From Paraburkholderia caffeinilytica (GTDB lineage Bacteria > Pseudomonadota > Gammaproteobacteria > Burkholderiales > Burkholderiaceae), in the NCBI RefSeq assembly GCF_003368325.1, contig NZ_CP031467.1, forward strand, positions 744,001 to 808,000: a stretch of 64,000 nt of DNA. The letters are read 5' to 3'. Both the position numbers and the translations under genes were made by a program. Positions 1 through 8,997 of this stretch are shown here, piece after piece. Below the pieces are notes generated by a model. It saw only the letters and a program-made list of their open reading frames with translations, had not been told where the DNA came from and made no database searches. How positions within the stretch are numbered: position 1 is the stretch's first letter; each line of letters starts with the position of its first letter.

Positions 1-93
1 CACCTGCCCTTCCAGTTCGCTGGCCGGCTTGTGCAGAAACCGGTTCAGCTCGCGAACCGTGGTGCGCTCCAGATCGAAAGTCAGGCTTTCCAT
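1..93 (-). CDS. glxC: GlxC / glutamate-synthase subunit-3-like protein, N-terminus only (runs off left edge)
   Basis: Only the first 31 codons are inside the window, reading MESLTFDLERTTVRELN onward from an ATG at 93. The start lies 13 bases inside the 3' end of the upstream amidotransferase gene, which points to translational coupling. The identity is inferred from position: in rhizobia and Burkholderia the glutamine-amidotransferase gene glxB is followed by glxC, a GXGXG-domain protein resembling the C-terminal part of glutamate synthase. The visible residues alone would not identify it. Confidence 0.65.
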   Translation of the reverse strand, partial: MESLTFDLERTTVRELNRFLHKPASELEGQV

Positions 94-989
94 ACATACA
101 TCTCCTCAGGTGCCGGTTCGAAGACCCTGGCGTTCTTGATGTCGGGCAGATGGGCAAGCGAACGGAACTCGGAAGCGATTGCGACGTAGTCGTCGTTTTC
201 CGCGATCACCGCCGGTTTGCACGCGAACGGGTCGCGAATCAGCGCGAGTTCGGTCGAGGTGCCCATCAGGAACGTGTAGAAGCCGTCGAGTTCTTCGAAG
301 CCTTTTTGCAATGCGGCCGGCAGCGTGTCGCCTTCGCGCAGCCGCCATTCGAGAAAGCGGCAGGCGGCTTCGGTATCGTTGTCGGTGTCGAAGTGAATGC
401 CTTGCGGTTCGAGCTTGCGGCGCACGCCATGCGCGTTCGAGAGCGAGCCGTTGTGGACCAGACAGAAGTCGTCGCCCGCCGTAAAGGGATGCGCACGGTC
501 CGGCGTCACCGCCGACTCCGTCGCCATGCGCGTGTGCCCGACCAGATGCGAGCCCGTCAGGTTCGCAAAGTCATAACGCCCGGCGACTTGCGAGGGCGAG
601 CCGATGTCCTTGTACAGATCGATCGAGCGTCCGCTCGAGAGCAGATACAGCTTCGGATAGCGTTCGCGCAACCAGCTCTTCACGCGCTCGACATTGCCCT
701 GCACCGTCAACACCGCGTGATTGCCTTTCGAGTCGAGACGCGCGGTGACGTCCATCGCCGCGTTCAACGCCTCCACCAGCGGCTGCCACGCAAAATCCGC
801 GCCTTCTTCGGTGAAGCCCGCGTAGATGCTCAGCTTGCGCTGGCTCGCGTCGACCGGTTTGCCGAACACCGCGAGACCCGCCGAGTCCGGTCCGCGCTCG
901 GTCATGCCGATCAGCATCGGCACCATCAGCTCGCCGAGCCGTTCGCGCAGTGCCGGCGTCTTCACCAGCAAGCCTACGATTCCGCACAT
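81..989 (-). CDS. glxB: class II glutamine amidotransferase, GlxB/MgsA-like
   Basis: A 302-residue protein starting MCGIVGLL. The cysteine directly after the initiator methionine is the N-terminal nucleophile of Ntn-type (class II) glutamine amidotransferases, which release ammonia from glutamine for a partner synthase. That residue fixes the start at 989; a longer upstream reading would bury the cysteine. The protein is a stand-alone amidotransferase domain, shorter than GlmS or PurF. It sits between glnT and glxC on the same strand (12-base gap upstream, 13-base overlap downstream), so it probably supplies the glutaminase activity of a three-subunit glutamate or N-methylglutamate synthase-like enzyme. 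Which acceptor is used cannot be read from the sequence. Confidence 0.88.
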   Translation of the reverse strand: MCGIVGLLVKTPALRERLGELMVPMLIGMTERGPDSAGLAVFGKPVDASQRKLSIYAGFTEEGADFAWQPLVEALNAAMDVTARLDSKGNHAVLTVQGNVERVKSWLRERYPKLYLLSSGRSIDLYKDIGSPSQVAGRYDFANLTGSHLVGHTRMATESAVTPDRAHPFTAGDDFCLVHNGSLSNAHGVRRKLEPQGIHFDTDNDTEAACRFLEWRLREGDTLPAALQKGFEELDGFYTFLMGTSTELALIRDPFACKPAVIAENDDYVAIASEFRSLAHLPDIKNARVFEPAPEEMYVWKA

Positions 990-1000
990 TGTGGTTCTCC

Positions 1001-2389
1001 TTAGAAAAACTCGAGGTAAGTCTTCAGCTCCCAATCCGACACGTGGCGCATGTATTCGAGCCACTCCATCCGTTTGAGCTTGAGGAATTCGTCGGCAAGC
1101 GGGCCGAGCGCGTCGCAGACCACCCGGTCGCTTTCCAGCGCATCGAGCGCCTGCTCGAGGTTTTGCGGCAGCACGCCGATACCGTGTTCGGAGAGCTTCG
1201 CGGGCGACCATTCGTACAGGTTTTCGTTAGCCGGTTCGCCAGCCGACAGGCCACGGTCGATGCCGTCGAGTCCCGCGGCAATCACGGCCGCGGTCGCGAG
1301 ATAGGGATTGCATGCGCCGTCGGGCAGACGCAGTTCGATACGCTCGCCAGGCATGCGCACCATCGTCGAACGGTTGTTGTCTCCGTAGCTGACGTAGGCC
1401 GGCGCCCACGTCGCGCCGGTCAGCGAGCGGCCGACAACGAGGCGCTTGTACGAGTTCACCGTCGGATTGCACAGCGCGGTCAGCGCCGGTGCATGTGCGA
1501 GCAGACCGGCCGTGAACTGATAGCCGAGCTTGGAGAGGCCCATGCCGAGCGTGTCAGCGGGATCGGCGAACAGGTTGCGCTCGCCGTCGCCGATCGACAT
1601 ATGCATATGCATGCCGTTGCCCGGACGATTCGCGAACGGCTTCGGCATGAACGAGCAGATCATGCCGAGTTCGTTGGCGATCTCGGAGGCCGCCATCTTG
1701 AAGAACACGTAGTGATCGCATGACGTCAGGCAATCGGTGTACGTGTAGTTGATTTCGAACTGCCCGTTCGCATCTTCGTGATCGATCTGATAGACGTCGA
1801 TACCGACCGCGCGCATCGATTCAGTGAGCTTTTCCAGGAAGACGCGCGTGCGCGAGAGTCCCTTGTAGTCGTAGCACGGCTTGGCGAGCGTATCGCTCGG
1901 ATCGCATGGCTCCAGCGCGCCCGATGCCGAACGGCGCAGCAACGAGAATTCCGGTTCGAGGCCCGTGAAGAGCGTCCAGTTGCGCTCGGTCATCCGGGCA
2001 ACCTGTTTCTTCAGGGTCACGCGCGAATCGTATTGCCACGCTTCGCCATTCACATGACCGTCGCAGACAATCCGTGCCAGGCCCGGCTGCCACGGCACCG
2101 GCGTGAGCGTCGCCAGATCGCCGACGGCCATATAGTCGGGACCGTTCGGCTCGATGCCGACGCCCCAGATCGCAAATCCCGCGAAACCGGCACCCGCTTT
2201 CAACACGCTCTTCAAATGACTGAGCGGCACCGATTTCGCCTTGGCCACGCCGTGAATGTCGACAAACTGCGCCAGCACATACTTCACGCCCTGCTGCGTC
2301 AGATAAGCTTGCGCCTCTTCCGCCGAGCCGAAGCGGGGCACGCATCCGAGTTCGTTGACCGGCAGCTTGCTCGCATCGTTCAGGTTCAT
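1001..2389 (-). CDS. glnT: type III-like glutamine synthetase GlnT (gamma-glutamylmethylamide synthetase relative)
   Basis: A 462-residue glutamine-synthetase-fold protein: N-terminal beta-grasp region, then an ATP/glutamate catalytic domain. Recognisable catalytic segments are the [11 protein letters not shown] and GNGMHMHMS stretches and [10 protein letters not shown] near the C-terminal third. A tyrosine at about residue 392 (NENLYEWSP) lies where type I enzymes are adenylylated. The ATG at 2389 was chosen for its GGAGG ribosome site; a longer reading has no such site. This family (TIGR03105-type) contains both GlnT of rhizobia and GmaS, the gamma-glutamylmethylamide synthetase of methylamine users. 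Linkage to glxB and glxC fits either ammonia assimilation or an N-methylglutamate route. Confidence 0.9.
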   Translation of the reverse strand: MNLNDASKLPVNELGCVPRFGSAEEAQAYLTQQGVKYVLAQFVDIHGVAKAKSVPLSHLKSVLKAGAGFAGFAIWGVGIEPNGPDYMAVGDLATLTPVPWQPGLARIVCDGHVNGEAWQYDSRVTLKKQVARMTERNWTLFTGLEPEFSLLRRSASGALEPCDPSDTLAKPCYDYKGLSRTRVFLEKLTESMRAVGIDVYQIDHEDANGQFEINYTYTDCLTSCDHYVFFKMAASEIANELGMICSFMPKPFANRPGNGMHMHMSIGDGERNLFADPADTLGMGLSKLGYQFTAGLLAHAPALTALCNPTVNSYKRLVVGRSLTGATWAPAYVSYGDNNRSTMVRMPGERIELRLPDGACNPYLATAAVIAAGLDGIDRGLSAGEPANENLYEWSPAKLSEHGIGVLPQNLEQALDALESDRVVCDALGPLADEFLKLKRMEWLEYMRHVSDWELKTYLEFF

Positions 2390-2433
2390 TGCCTCCACTC
2401 CTCGCAACACCATCCTTCGTGATCTGGAAAAGC

Positions 2434-2450
2434 CACACGCGATGCGTGTG
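2434..2450. promoter_or_regulatory. inverted repeat in the glnT / XRE-regulator divergent promoter region
   Basis: CACACGC and GCGTGTG are perfect 7-base inverted arms around GAT. They lie 45 bases upstream of the glnT start, in the 227-base region between two divergent genes. A role as operator for the adjacent XRE-cupin regulator is inferred from position only. Confidence 0.4.
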
Positions 2451-2616
2451 ACCGGGCTATGCAACACGCTTTCGAACGCCGGTCGCGGCGCGCTTCAAGC
2501 TTGTCTTCAATCAAATAGGAAATTTATTGACGAGCAACTAAGATTCCCATTGCGAAACTCTCCGCGCGCGACCCGGCGCCGCCATCTGCTACGCTTTCTT
2601 TTTCCATGAGGCCTAC

Positions 2617-3222
2617 ATGCAAACCGGTGAAGACAATAAAACGCCGCTCGAACGCTACCTCGGCATCACCATCCGCGAACTGCGCCAGCGCCACGGCCTG
2701 ACGATCGCCCAGGTCTCCGCGCAGGCCGGCATCAGCCGCGGCATGCTTTCGAAGATCGAGAACGCGCAGACTTCTGCAGGTCTCGATGTCCTCAACCGCA
2801 TCGCCCAGGCGCTCGGCGTTTCGCTCTCCATGCTGTTCCGCAACTTCGACGTGCCGCAAGGCGGCGCGCAACTCGTCAAGAAAGGCGGTGGCATGGAGGT
2901 GGTTCGCAAAGGCACCAAACGCGGTCACACCTATCACCTGCTTGCCTACGACCAGGGTCCGCACAAGCTTTTCGAACCCTTCCTGATCACAATGGAGGAC
3001 GAGGCTGAACGTTTTCCCGTGTTCGAGCACCCGGGCACCGAATTCATCCACATGCTCAAGGGCGTGCTCGAATATCGCCACGGCCAGCACACCTACGTCC
3101 TTCATCCCGGCGACACCCTCACCTTCCAGGGCGAGATACCACACGGTCCGGAACGCCTGATCAAGACGCCCATTCAATTCCTGTCGATCTTTGTGTATCC
3201 GCAATCGAGCGCGGCCGACTGA
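2617..3222 (+). CDS. XRE-family regulator with C-terminal cupin domain
   Basis: A 201-residue protein. Residues about 15-70 form an XRE helix-turn-helix (IRELRQRHGLTIAQVS, then SRGMLSKIENAQTSAGLDVL). Residues about 105-195 form a small cupin (cupin_2) with a histidine-rich strand (FEHPGTEFIHMLKG) and HPGDTLTFQGEIPHGPE, which could bind a metal or small ligand. This two-domain design is typical of local regulators of amine, amino-acid and polyamine catabolism (PuuR-like). It is divergent from glnT-glxBC and therefore the likely regulator of that operon. The ligand is not evident. A GAGG ribosome site lies just upstream of the ATG. Confidence 0.9.
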   Translation: MQTGEDNKTPLERYLGITIRELRQRHGLTIAQVSAQAGISRGMLSKIENAQTSAGLDVLNRIAQALGVSLSMLFRNFDVPQGGAQLVKKGGGMEVVRKGTKRGHTYHLLAYDQGPHKLFEPFLITMEDEAERFPVFEHPGTEFIHMLKGVLEYRHGQHTYVLHPGDTLTFQGEIPHGPERLIKTPIQFLSIFVYPQSSAAD

Positions 3223-3486
3223 TCGCTTGCCGCCTCCATTGCAACCGGCGCTTCTACCAATGCAACGTTTGTGCCATGTTTATCTAAGTGAATCAAAGAT
3301 TCCCACCAATAAACGCTTTGGGCGCAATCCGCCATTCCCGATATCGACGTTGAATGGCTCATCAGCCTGACCGCGGTGCACATCGTCGTTGTGACTGGTG
3401 CGACTTTGCACAAAAACGAGGTGTGCGGTTAAGCAGCGTCAGAAGCCGCGCTTATGCAAATGGGAGGTTGGGCGCCTGAACGGCAT

Positions 3487-3512
3487 GCGAGGCGGCCTGC
3501 ACCCCGCCTCGC
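3487..3512 (-). terminator. hairpin between the converging XRE and LysR genes
   Basis: GCGAGGCGG and CCGCCTCGC form a perfect 9-bp stem around an 8-base loop, 9 bases beyond the stop of the LysR gene. There is no T-run on either strand, so it is at best a weak or factor-assisted terminator. The rest of 3223-3520 shows no gene. Confidence 0.35.
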
Positions 3513-3520
3513 CGCATCGG

Positions 3521-4486
3521 TCAGCGCAAGGCATCGTCCGGCAGATCAGGCAGCGCCCGCGCCACCGACGGCCGGATCGCGTTGTCCAGCACACCACGCG
3601 TCAGCGTGACGATGTCGCCGGCGAACTGATCCCATTCGCCCTGGCGGTGCAGCAGAAAGAAATCGCGCCGCCCGAGGCGGCCCGGCGGCAACGGCAGCAC
3701 CGCGATATCGTCCAGGTAGTGGCGTGCCTGCCACAAACACAAGGGCGTCGAAATCGCAAAGCCCACACGCGACGCCACCAGACTCAATAGCGGATCGGTC
3801 GCGTCGAATTCGTAACGCCGCGGACTATCGATCCCCAGGTGCCGCGCGAAACGTTCGATCTGCTGGCCGATCACCGAGCGCGCCGTGTAGCGGATCAGCG
3901 GCATGTCGAGCGCGAGCGTGCGCCAGTCGATGTTGCGGCGTCCACTCAGGTGGCTGCGCGCAACCACCGCCACGAATGCCTCGGAAAACAGCGGTATTTC
4001 GACGATCCGCGCGTCGTTCAACGTGGTCTGCGTACAGATCGCCATATCCAGTTCGCGATCGTGCAACTGCTTGCTCAAGCCCGGCGTCAGGCCTGACCAC
4101 ATCGAAATCTGCCGCTCCGAATTCGACACCGCGCGGATCAGTTCAGGGCCGACCGTCGCCGCGAACGAATCCACGCAACCCAGCCGCACCGGCATCTTGC
4201 CCGTATGCGAGGCGTCACCGATGCGGGCGCTGACCATCTGCGCATGCTCGATCAACGGGCCCGCCAGTTCGAGCAGCGCACGCCCCGCCACGTTCGGCCG
4301 CGGCGGCCGGCTCTCGCGGTCGAACAGCGTCAGGCCCTGGTCGCGCTCCAAGCCGGCGATCGACTGGCTGACCGCGCTCTGGCTCACGCCGAGCTGCTTC
4401 GCCGCGCCCGTCATCGAGCCGCTGTCGCACACGGCGACGAATGCCTGCAACGCGCGCAGATCGATCGGGGTCGGGGTTCGTCTCAT
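3521..4486 (-). CDS. LysR-family transcriptional regulator
   Basis: A 321-residue LysR protein. The N-terminal winged helix-turn-helix is clear (LRALQAFVAVCDSGSMTGAA, then SQSAVSQSIAGLERDQGLTLFDR). It is followed by the usual two-lobed effector domain of about 230 residues. The ATG at 4486 has a GGAG ribosome site; a start 48 bases further out is possible but adds residues not typical of the family. The gene is divergent from the FAD oxidoreductase at 4673, so control of that gene is the simplest inference. The effector is unknown. Confidence 0.88.
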   Translation of the reverse strand: MRRTPTPIDLRALQAFVAVCDSGSMTGAAKQLGVSQSAVSQSIAGLERDQGLTLFDRESRPPRPNVAGRALLELAGPLIEHAQMVSARIGDASHTGKMPVRLGCVDSFAATVGPELIRAVSNSERQISMWSGLTPGLSKQLHDRELDMAICTQTTLNDARIVEIPLFSEAFVAVVARSHLSGRRNIDWRTLALDMPLIRYTARSVIGQQIERFARHLGIDSPRRYEFDATDPLLSLVASRVGFAISTPLCLWQARHYLDDIAVLPLPPGRLGRRDFFLLHRQGEWDQFAGDIVTLTRGVLDNAIRPSVARALPDLPDDALR

Positions 4487-4672
4487 GAAATGCTCCGCTC
4501 GCGTGAGTGACTGGCCGGCCATCCTGCGCGACACGACAGCACAGTGCCGGGGTTCACAGGGCTGATGTGCAGGATGAGAAATTGCTTTGGCTTGCCATAA
4601 GTTTGCCTAATACAAAAATGATGCAGCCAATGTTTTCCTAGAATTCGCCTCATTGCCCACACAGAGGTCCGC
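4487..4672. promoter_or_regulatory. divergent LysR / FAD-oxidoreductase promoter region
   Basis: A 186-base gap, locally more AT-rich than the flanking genes, between divergent genes. TTGCC occurs at 4592-4596 and 4603-4607, an 11-base spaced direct repeat (one helical turn) such as LysR proteins often contact. No convincing -10/-35 pair was picked out. Confidence 0.35.
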
Positions 4673-5860
4673 ATGAGCCACTACGATTTCATCGTGATCG
4701 GCGCCGGTGTCGTCGGCGCGTCGGTCGCCCATCATCTCGCAGCACTTGGCGCGCAAAGCGTGCTGGTGGTCGAGCAGGGCACGATCGGCGCGGGCACCAC
4801 CTCGCAATCGTCAGGCCTGCTGCGCACCCACTATTCGGTACGCCAGAACGTGGAGCTCGCGCGCGCGTCCTGGTGGGCGTTCAATCATTTCGCCGACTAT
4901 GTCGGCGACGACGAAGCGTCCTGCGGCCTCGTCAAATGCGGCTATCTGATCTGTTCGCCCGAAGGCGACAAGCTGGAGCCGTTGCGCGCCTCACTCGCCG
5001 CGCAGCATGAGATGGGTATTGAAGTGCGCTTGCTCGACAAGCGCGAGGCGCACGAGCGCCTGCCGATCGCAAGCTTCGACGACGCCGCGCTGATCGGTTT
5101 CGAGCCGGAAGCCGGCTTTGCCGATGCCTATCTGGTGGCGACGGGCTTTGCCCGTTCGGCGCGCCGGCGCGGCGTCAAGATCATGGAAGGCGTCACGGTG
5201 ACGGGCCTTATCCGCGAAGGACGCCGAATCACCGGCGTCGAGACGAGTGCCGGAACCTTCGGTTGCGACACCCTCATCAGCACGCAGAACATCTGGACAC
5301 CCGAACTCGCCGACTGGATCGGCGTGCCGCTGCCGGTCAAGCCGGAACGTCACACGGTGCTCGCGCTCGAATGCGACGGCGCCGCGTACTCGTTCAAGAT
5401 GCCGGCATTCAAGGATCTGGGCTCGGCCGGCATGCTCTATTACCGCAGCTATGGCGGCAGTCAGATGCTCGTGTCAGAAGGTGTGGTCGGCGAGACGCTG
5501 AACTCGCCGGAAACGGAACAGGGCGATATCTCGCTCGACTATGTCGCCGAAGTCGGCGCGCAAGTCGCCGAACGCTTTCCTGCTTACGAAGCCGCGGGGC
5601 TGGCCTCGTCGTGGACCGGCGTCTACGACGTGACGCCCGACTGGAATCCGGTGTTGGGCAAGGTCGCCGATATTGAAGGACTCGTGGTCGGCTTCGGCTT
5701 CTCCGGGCACGGTTTCAAGCTCTCGCCGGGCATCGGCAAAATCCTCGCCCAGCATGCGCTCGGTCAGCCCACTGACGTTTCTCTCGCGCCCTACGCGCTC
5801 GACCGGTTCGCCAGCGGCGCGCTGCTGGCGGGCAAATACGGCTCCGGTGCGGTCTCCTGA
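4673..5860 (+). CDS. FAD-dependent amine/amino-acid oxidoreductase (DAO family, SoxB-like)
   Basis: A 395-residue flavoprotein. It opens with a Rossmann FAD motif (FIVIGAGVVGASVAHHLAAL) and an acidic end of strand 2 (VVEQG). Next comes GAGTTSQSSGLLRTHYS, a segment typical of sarcosine-oxidase-beta and D-amino-acid-dehydrogenase relatives. The C-terminal FAD-closing motif is GFGFSGHGFKLSPGIG. Such enzymes oxidise secondary or tertiary amines or D-amino acids. No partner subunits (SoxA, D, G) are adjacent, so it is more likely a single-chain enzyme. The nearby glnT-glx cluster makes an N-methylated amine an attractive but unproven substrate. Confidence 0.85.
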   Translation: MSHYDFIVIGAGVVGASVAHHLAALGAQSVLVVEQGTIGAGTTSQSSGLLRTHYSVRQNVELARASWWAFNHFADYVGDDEASCGLVKCGYLICSPEGDKLEPLRASLAAQHEMGIEVRLLDKREAHERLPIASFDDAALIGFEPEAGFADAYLVATGFARSARRRGVKIMEGVTVTGLIREGRRITGVETSAGTFGCDTLISTQNIWTPELADWIGVPLPVKPERHTVLALECDGAAYSFKMPAFKDLGSAGMLYYRSYGGSQMLVSEGVVGETLNSPETEQGDISLDYVAEVGAQVAERFPAYEAAGLASSWTGVYDVTPDWNPVLGKVADIEGLVVGFGFSGHGFKLSPGIGKILAQHALGQPTDVSLAPYALDRFASGALLAGKYGSGAVS

Positions 5861-5964
5861 CTGCGGGACGTAAAGGATGCGCCAGTCATGACAATCGATC
5901 TTCCGGTTCCGGTCAAACGTGTGGTGGATGCCATCGTGTGCGTGCGGGTAAGCGCAATCCGACC

Positions 5965-7638
5965 TCACTCATACAGGGCCAGATATTCATGCAGCGACTG
6001 AAGAACGGCGGCGCCCTCTCCGACAGCGGCGGCGACTCTCTTCACCGAGCCGCTGCGAACGTCGCCGACCGCGAAGATGCCCGGTCGGCTCGTTTCCAGA
6101 AATCGCGGCGGGTGGTCTGACGCACTCGCCTTAAGTGCGTCGGAGCCGGTGAGCACGAAGCCGTTCCTGTCCAGCGCAACACAGTTTCCGAGCCAGCCGG
6201 TATTGGGCTGCGCACCGAGAAACAGGAAGACGTGCCGGATCGGCTTCTGTTCGATCTCCCCTTGCCGGTCCCACTTGATCGATTCAAGCCGCGCCTCGCC
6301 GTAAAGCTCGGTCACCTGGGTCCGCCGATGAACGGTGATGTTGGACGCCGCATCGATGCGCCTGATCAAATAGTTCGACATGCTCGTGCTGAGTCCGTCG
6401 CCGCGAATCACGATGTGGACATGCCGCGCAAATCCCGCGAGGAAAACCGCTGCCTGACCGGCTGAATTTCCGCCGCCAACGATGATCAGTTCTTCGTTGG
6501 CACAAAACGCGGCCTCCATGAAGGTTGCGCTGTAGTAAACGCCGCGTCCCTCGAAATGCTCGAGGTGCTCCAGCGGCGGTTTCCGATAACGCGCGCCAGT
6601 CGCGACGACGACGGCGCGAGCATAGACGTGCTCGTCGTAATTGAGCCGAATGTGAAAAGGCGGTGCGTCCTGGCAATCGATGCCGAGCGCTTCAATAGGT
6701 ACGCCGACCTCGGCACCGAATTTGCGGCATTGCGACAGGCCGCGGCCGGCAAGCGCCTGGCCCGAGATGCCCGTTGGAAACCCGAAGTAGTTTTCTATCT
6801 TTGAGCTGGTGCCCGCCTGGCCACCCGGCGCCTTGGTGTCGAGGACCGCGACCTTCAAGCCTTCTGAGGCCGCGTATACCGCCACCGCGAGACCTGCAGG
6901 TCCGGCGCCCACCACGACCACATCGAAGCGCTCGCCATTCAGCCTGTCGGGACTGAGACCGATTGCATCAGCCACGGCGCGGTGCGTCGGGCACTTCAGA
7001 ACGTGACCTTGCAGCGTGATGACCACCGGTATATCCGCTTCCGTCGCGCCATGGCGTTCGAGAAGCGCCCGCGCTTCCTGATGCTCGACGATATCGAAGT
7101 AGGCCGATGGCTGAGCGTTGCGGCTCAGAAAATGCCGAAGACGGAACGTGGCCGCAGACGCCGAACTGCCAATGACCAGAATGCCCCCGCTCTGGTCCTG
7201 AATGAAAGCGACCCGGCGCAGGATGAACGCACGCATGATCGTTTCACTTAATTCCGCTTCCGCGACGACGAGCGCGCGCAGCGATTCCTCGTCGACAACG
7301 ATGACTTCGCAATCGCTGGTGGCGCGCGCCGTTGCCACCGCGGCGCGGCCGGCAAGCGTTCCGACCTCACCGGTGAAGCTGCCCGGACCGTGCGAGCCCA
7401 GCACATGGAGATTGTCTCCCGAGCCTCTCGTCGCCTCGATTGTTCCCGAGACGATGGCGAACACGGGAATGTGCCGGTCGCCTTCGGAGAACAGCACGTC
7501 GCCCTTTTCCAGCTTGCGTCGTTCACCGTACCTCTCCAATAGGGCAAACTGCCTTTCATTCAGCGTTGGAAAGATCTGATGGTGACGGCTGCCGCCTGAA
7601 TCCAGTTCTCCGGATCCGCGCGAAGATTTATCGCTCAT
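5965..7638 (-). CDS. fusion of cyclic-nucleotide-binding domain, thioredoxin-like segment and thioredoxin-reductase-like flavoprotein
   Basis: A 557-residue protein. Residues about 20-140 resemble a CRP-type cNMP-binding jelly roll (GDVLFSEGDRHIPVFAIVSG, then GPGSFTGEVGTLAGRAAVAT). Residues about 150-230 look like a thioredoxin/glutaredoxin-fold spacer. From about 240 the protein is thioredoxin-reductase-like: FAD motif [20 protein letters not shown](P)H motif IIVGGGNSAGQAAVF and C-terminal FAD motif GIFAVGDVRSGSVKRVA. Where thioredoxin reductase has its redox-active CATC, this protein reads SATF, so it cannot act as a classical disulfide reductase. It may transfer electrons to another acceptor, gated by a ligand on the N-terminal domain. 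No helix-turn-helix is present, so it is not a transcription factor. Confidence 0.88.
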   Translation of the reverse strand: MSDKSSRGSGELDSGGSRHHQIFPTLNERQFALLERYGERRKLEKGDVLFSEGDRHIPVFAIVSGTIEATRGSGDNLHVLGSHGPGSFTGEVGTLAGRAAVATARATSDCEVIVVDEESLRALVVAEAELSETIMRAFILRRVAFIQDQSGGILVIGSSASAATFRLRHFLSRNAQPSAYFDIVEHQEARALLERHGATEADIPVVITLQGHVLKCPTHRAVADAIGLSPDRLNGERFDVVVVGAGPAGLAVAVYAASEGLKVAVLDTKAPGGQAGTSSKIENYFGFPTGISGQALAGRGLSQCRKFGAEVGVPIEALGIDCQDAPPFHIRLNYDEHVYARAVVVATGARYRKPPLEHLEHFEGRGVYYSATFMEAAFCANEELIIVGGGNSAGQAAVFLAGFARHVHIVIRGDGLSTSMSNYLIRRIDAASNITVHRRTQVTELYGEARLESIKWDRQGEIEQKPIRHVFLFLGAQPNTGWLGNCVALDRNGFVLTGSDALKASASDHPPRFLETSRPGIFAVGDVRSGSVKRVAAAVGEGAAVLQSLHEYLALYE

Positions 7639-7827
7639 GGACGCATTCCAAATGAGTGGGCACAGATTGTGACCCTGGTGAGCACCTTGAGGGCACGAAT
7701 AGTCAAAAGGACTGGAGACTGCACACCCGCGCTATTCGTACTGATTGTGTACCTGAATTTCGTCTGCAGTAAAGCGCGTGAAGCTGGCTGGCTCGCTCGC
7801 ACGATGGCTGTGATTCAGCGGGCCGCA

Positions 7828-8784
7828 TCAGACAACCAACGCCGCACCCGCCCCACGCCCTGCGTGTGCCAACGCCAGCGCCAGCCTTGCCCCTACCTCG
7901 GCATTGTGTTTCACGAGCGCGATGTTTGTCGCCAGGCTGCGTCCACCCGTCAGCGCCTTGATGCGCGCCAGCAGGAAGGGCGTCACGGCCTTGCCGGTGA
8001 TGCCTTGCGCCGTGGCCTCGGCGAGCGCCTGCTGAGTCAGCGCGTCGATCTCTTCGACACTCATCGCTGCCGCTTGCGGCACCGGCGTGCTCAACACCAC
8101 GCCGCCCACGAGGCCCAGGTCCCACTTGGTACGGATGAAGCGCGCCTGCTCCGCCGCGTCGTCCAGCCTGAAGTCCGCACGAAAGCCGCTGTCGCGCGTG
8201 TAAAACGCGGCGAAATTGTCCTGCTCGCAACTGAGCACCGGCACGCCGTGCGTTTCCAGGTATTCCAACGTGAGTCCGATGTCCAGGATGGACTTCGCCC
8301 CGGCGCAGACCACCGCCACCGAGGTCTTCGCCAGTTCCTGCAGGTCGGCCGAAATGTCGAAGGTTTCCGGCGCTTCCCGATGCACGCCGCCAATGCCGCC
8401 GGTCACGAAAACCTCGATGCCGGCCAGCGCGGAACATATCATCGTGCCGGCCACTGTCGTGGCGCCAAGCCCGCCGCCGGCCAGCACCGCCGGCAAGTCG
8501 CGGCGGCTGACTTTGTGCACCTGGTCAGAGCGGCCGAGCAGTTCCAGCTCGTCGTCCGAAAGGCCGATGCGGATTCGCCCGCCGATCAGTGCGATAGTCG
8601 CGGGCTCGGCGCCCAGGTCACGGATCAAGGCCTCCACTTCGCGCGCAGTGCGAACGTTCTCCGGATAGGGCATGCCGTGAGCGATGATGGTCGATTCCAG
8701 CGCCACAAGCGGGCGGCCGGCGGCCTGTGCGGCGGCCACGGGCGCGCTGCAGGTCAACCATGGGTGTGCAAGGTCCGCGACCAT
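7828..8784 (-). CDS. psuG: pseudouridine-5'-phosphate glycosidase PsuG
   Basis: A 318-residue member of the PsuG/IndA family, which cleaves the C-C glycosidic bond of pseudouridine 5'-phosphate to uracil and ribose 5-phosphate. [18 protein letters not shown] near the N-terminus and VHKVSRRDL are diagnostic. Glu30, Lys91 and Lys164 fall at or within two positions of the catalytic Glu and two Lys known from the E. coli enzyme (E31, K93, K166). The conserved N-terminal block requires a start at or near 8784, although no ribosome site is obvious there. The kinase partner PsuK is not adjacent. The product uracil could feed the pyrimidine operon at 50199-57566. Confidence 0.92.
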   Translation of the reverse strand: MVADLAHPWLTCSAPVAAAQAAGRPLVALESTIIAHGMPYPENVRTAREVEALIRDLGAEPATIALIGGRIRIGLSDDELELLGRSDQVHKVSRRDLPAVLAGGGLGATTVAGTMICSALAGIEVFVTGGIGGVHREAPETFDISADLQELAKTSVAVVCAGAKSILDIGLTLEYLETHGVPVLSCEQDNFAAFYTRDSGFRADFRLDDAAEQARFIRTKWDLGLVGGVVLSTPVPQAAAMSVEEIDALTQQALAEATAQGITGKAVTPFLLARIKALTGGRSLATNIALVKHNAEVGARLALALAHAGRGAGAALVV

Positions 8785-8997
8785 GTCGATGTATTCGGTG
8801 ATGTAATTCGCCTAAGTATGCAACACAAGGCCGGTCCACGGGTCGCGTGCTGCAGCGCGATGGCGCCTATCATTAAGCTACCGTCGAGAGAATGTCGAGC
8901 GTCTGACGGGTGTCGCGCACACGGCGCTCGTGATGCAAAAGGAACGACACCGACGCGCCGAGCGCGTGGGATGGTCGATTTCAGGCCGGGAGGTTCC

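Noticed and set aside
1..5860. Complete methylamine (N-methylglutamate) pathway
   Set aside because: No mgdABCD homologs are visible and the FAD oxidoreductase is single-chain; only a partial resemblance is claimed.
7669..8997. Long open frame continuing upstream of the GH63 gene (would give a 1364-residue protein)
   Set aside because: The extra 443 codons lie antisense to psuG and are Arg/His-rich; the GH63 homology and a GGGAGG ribosome site begin at 8998.
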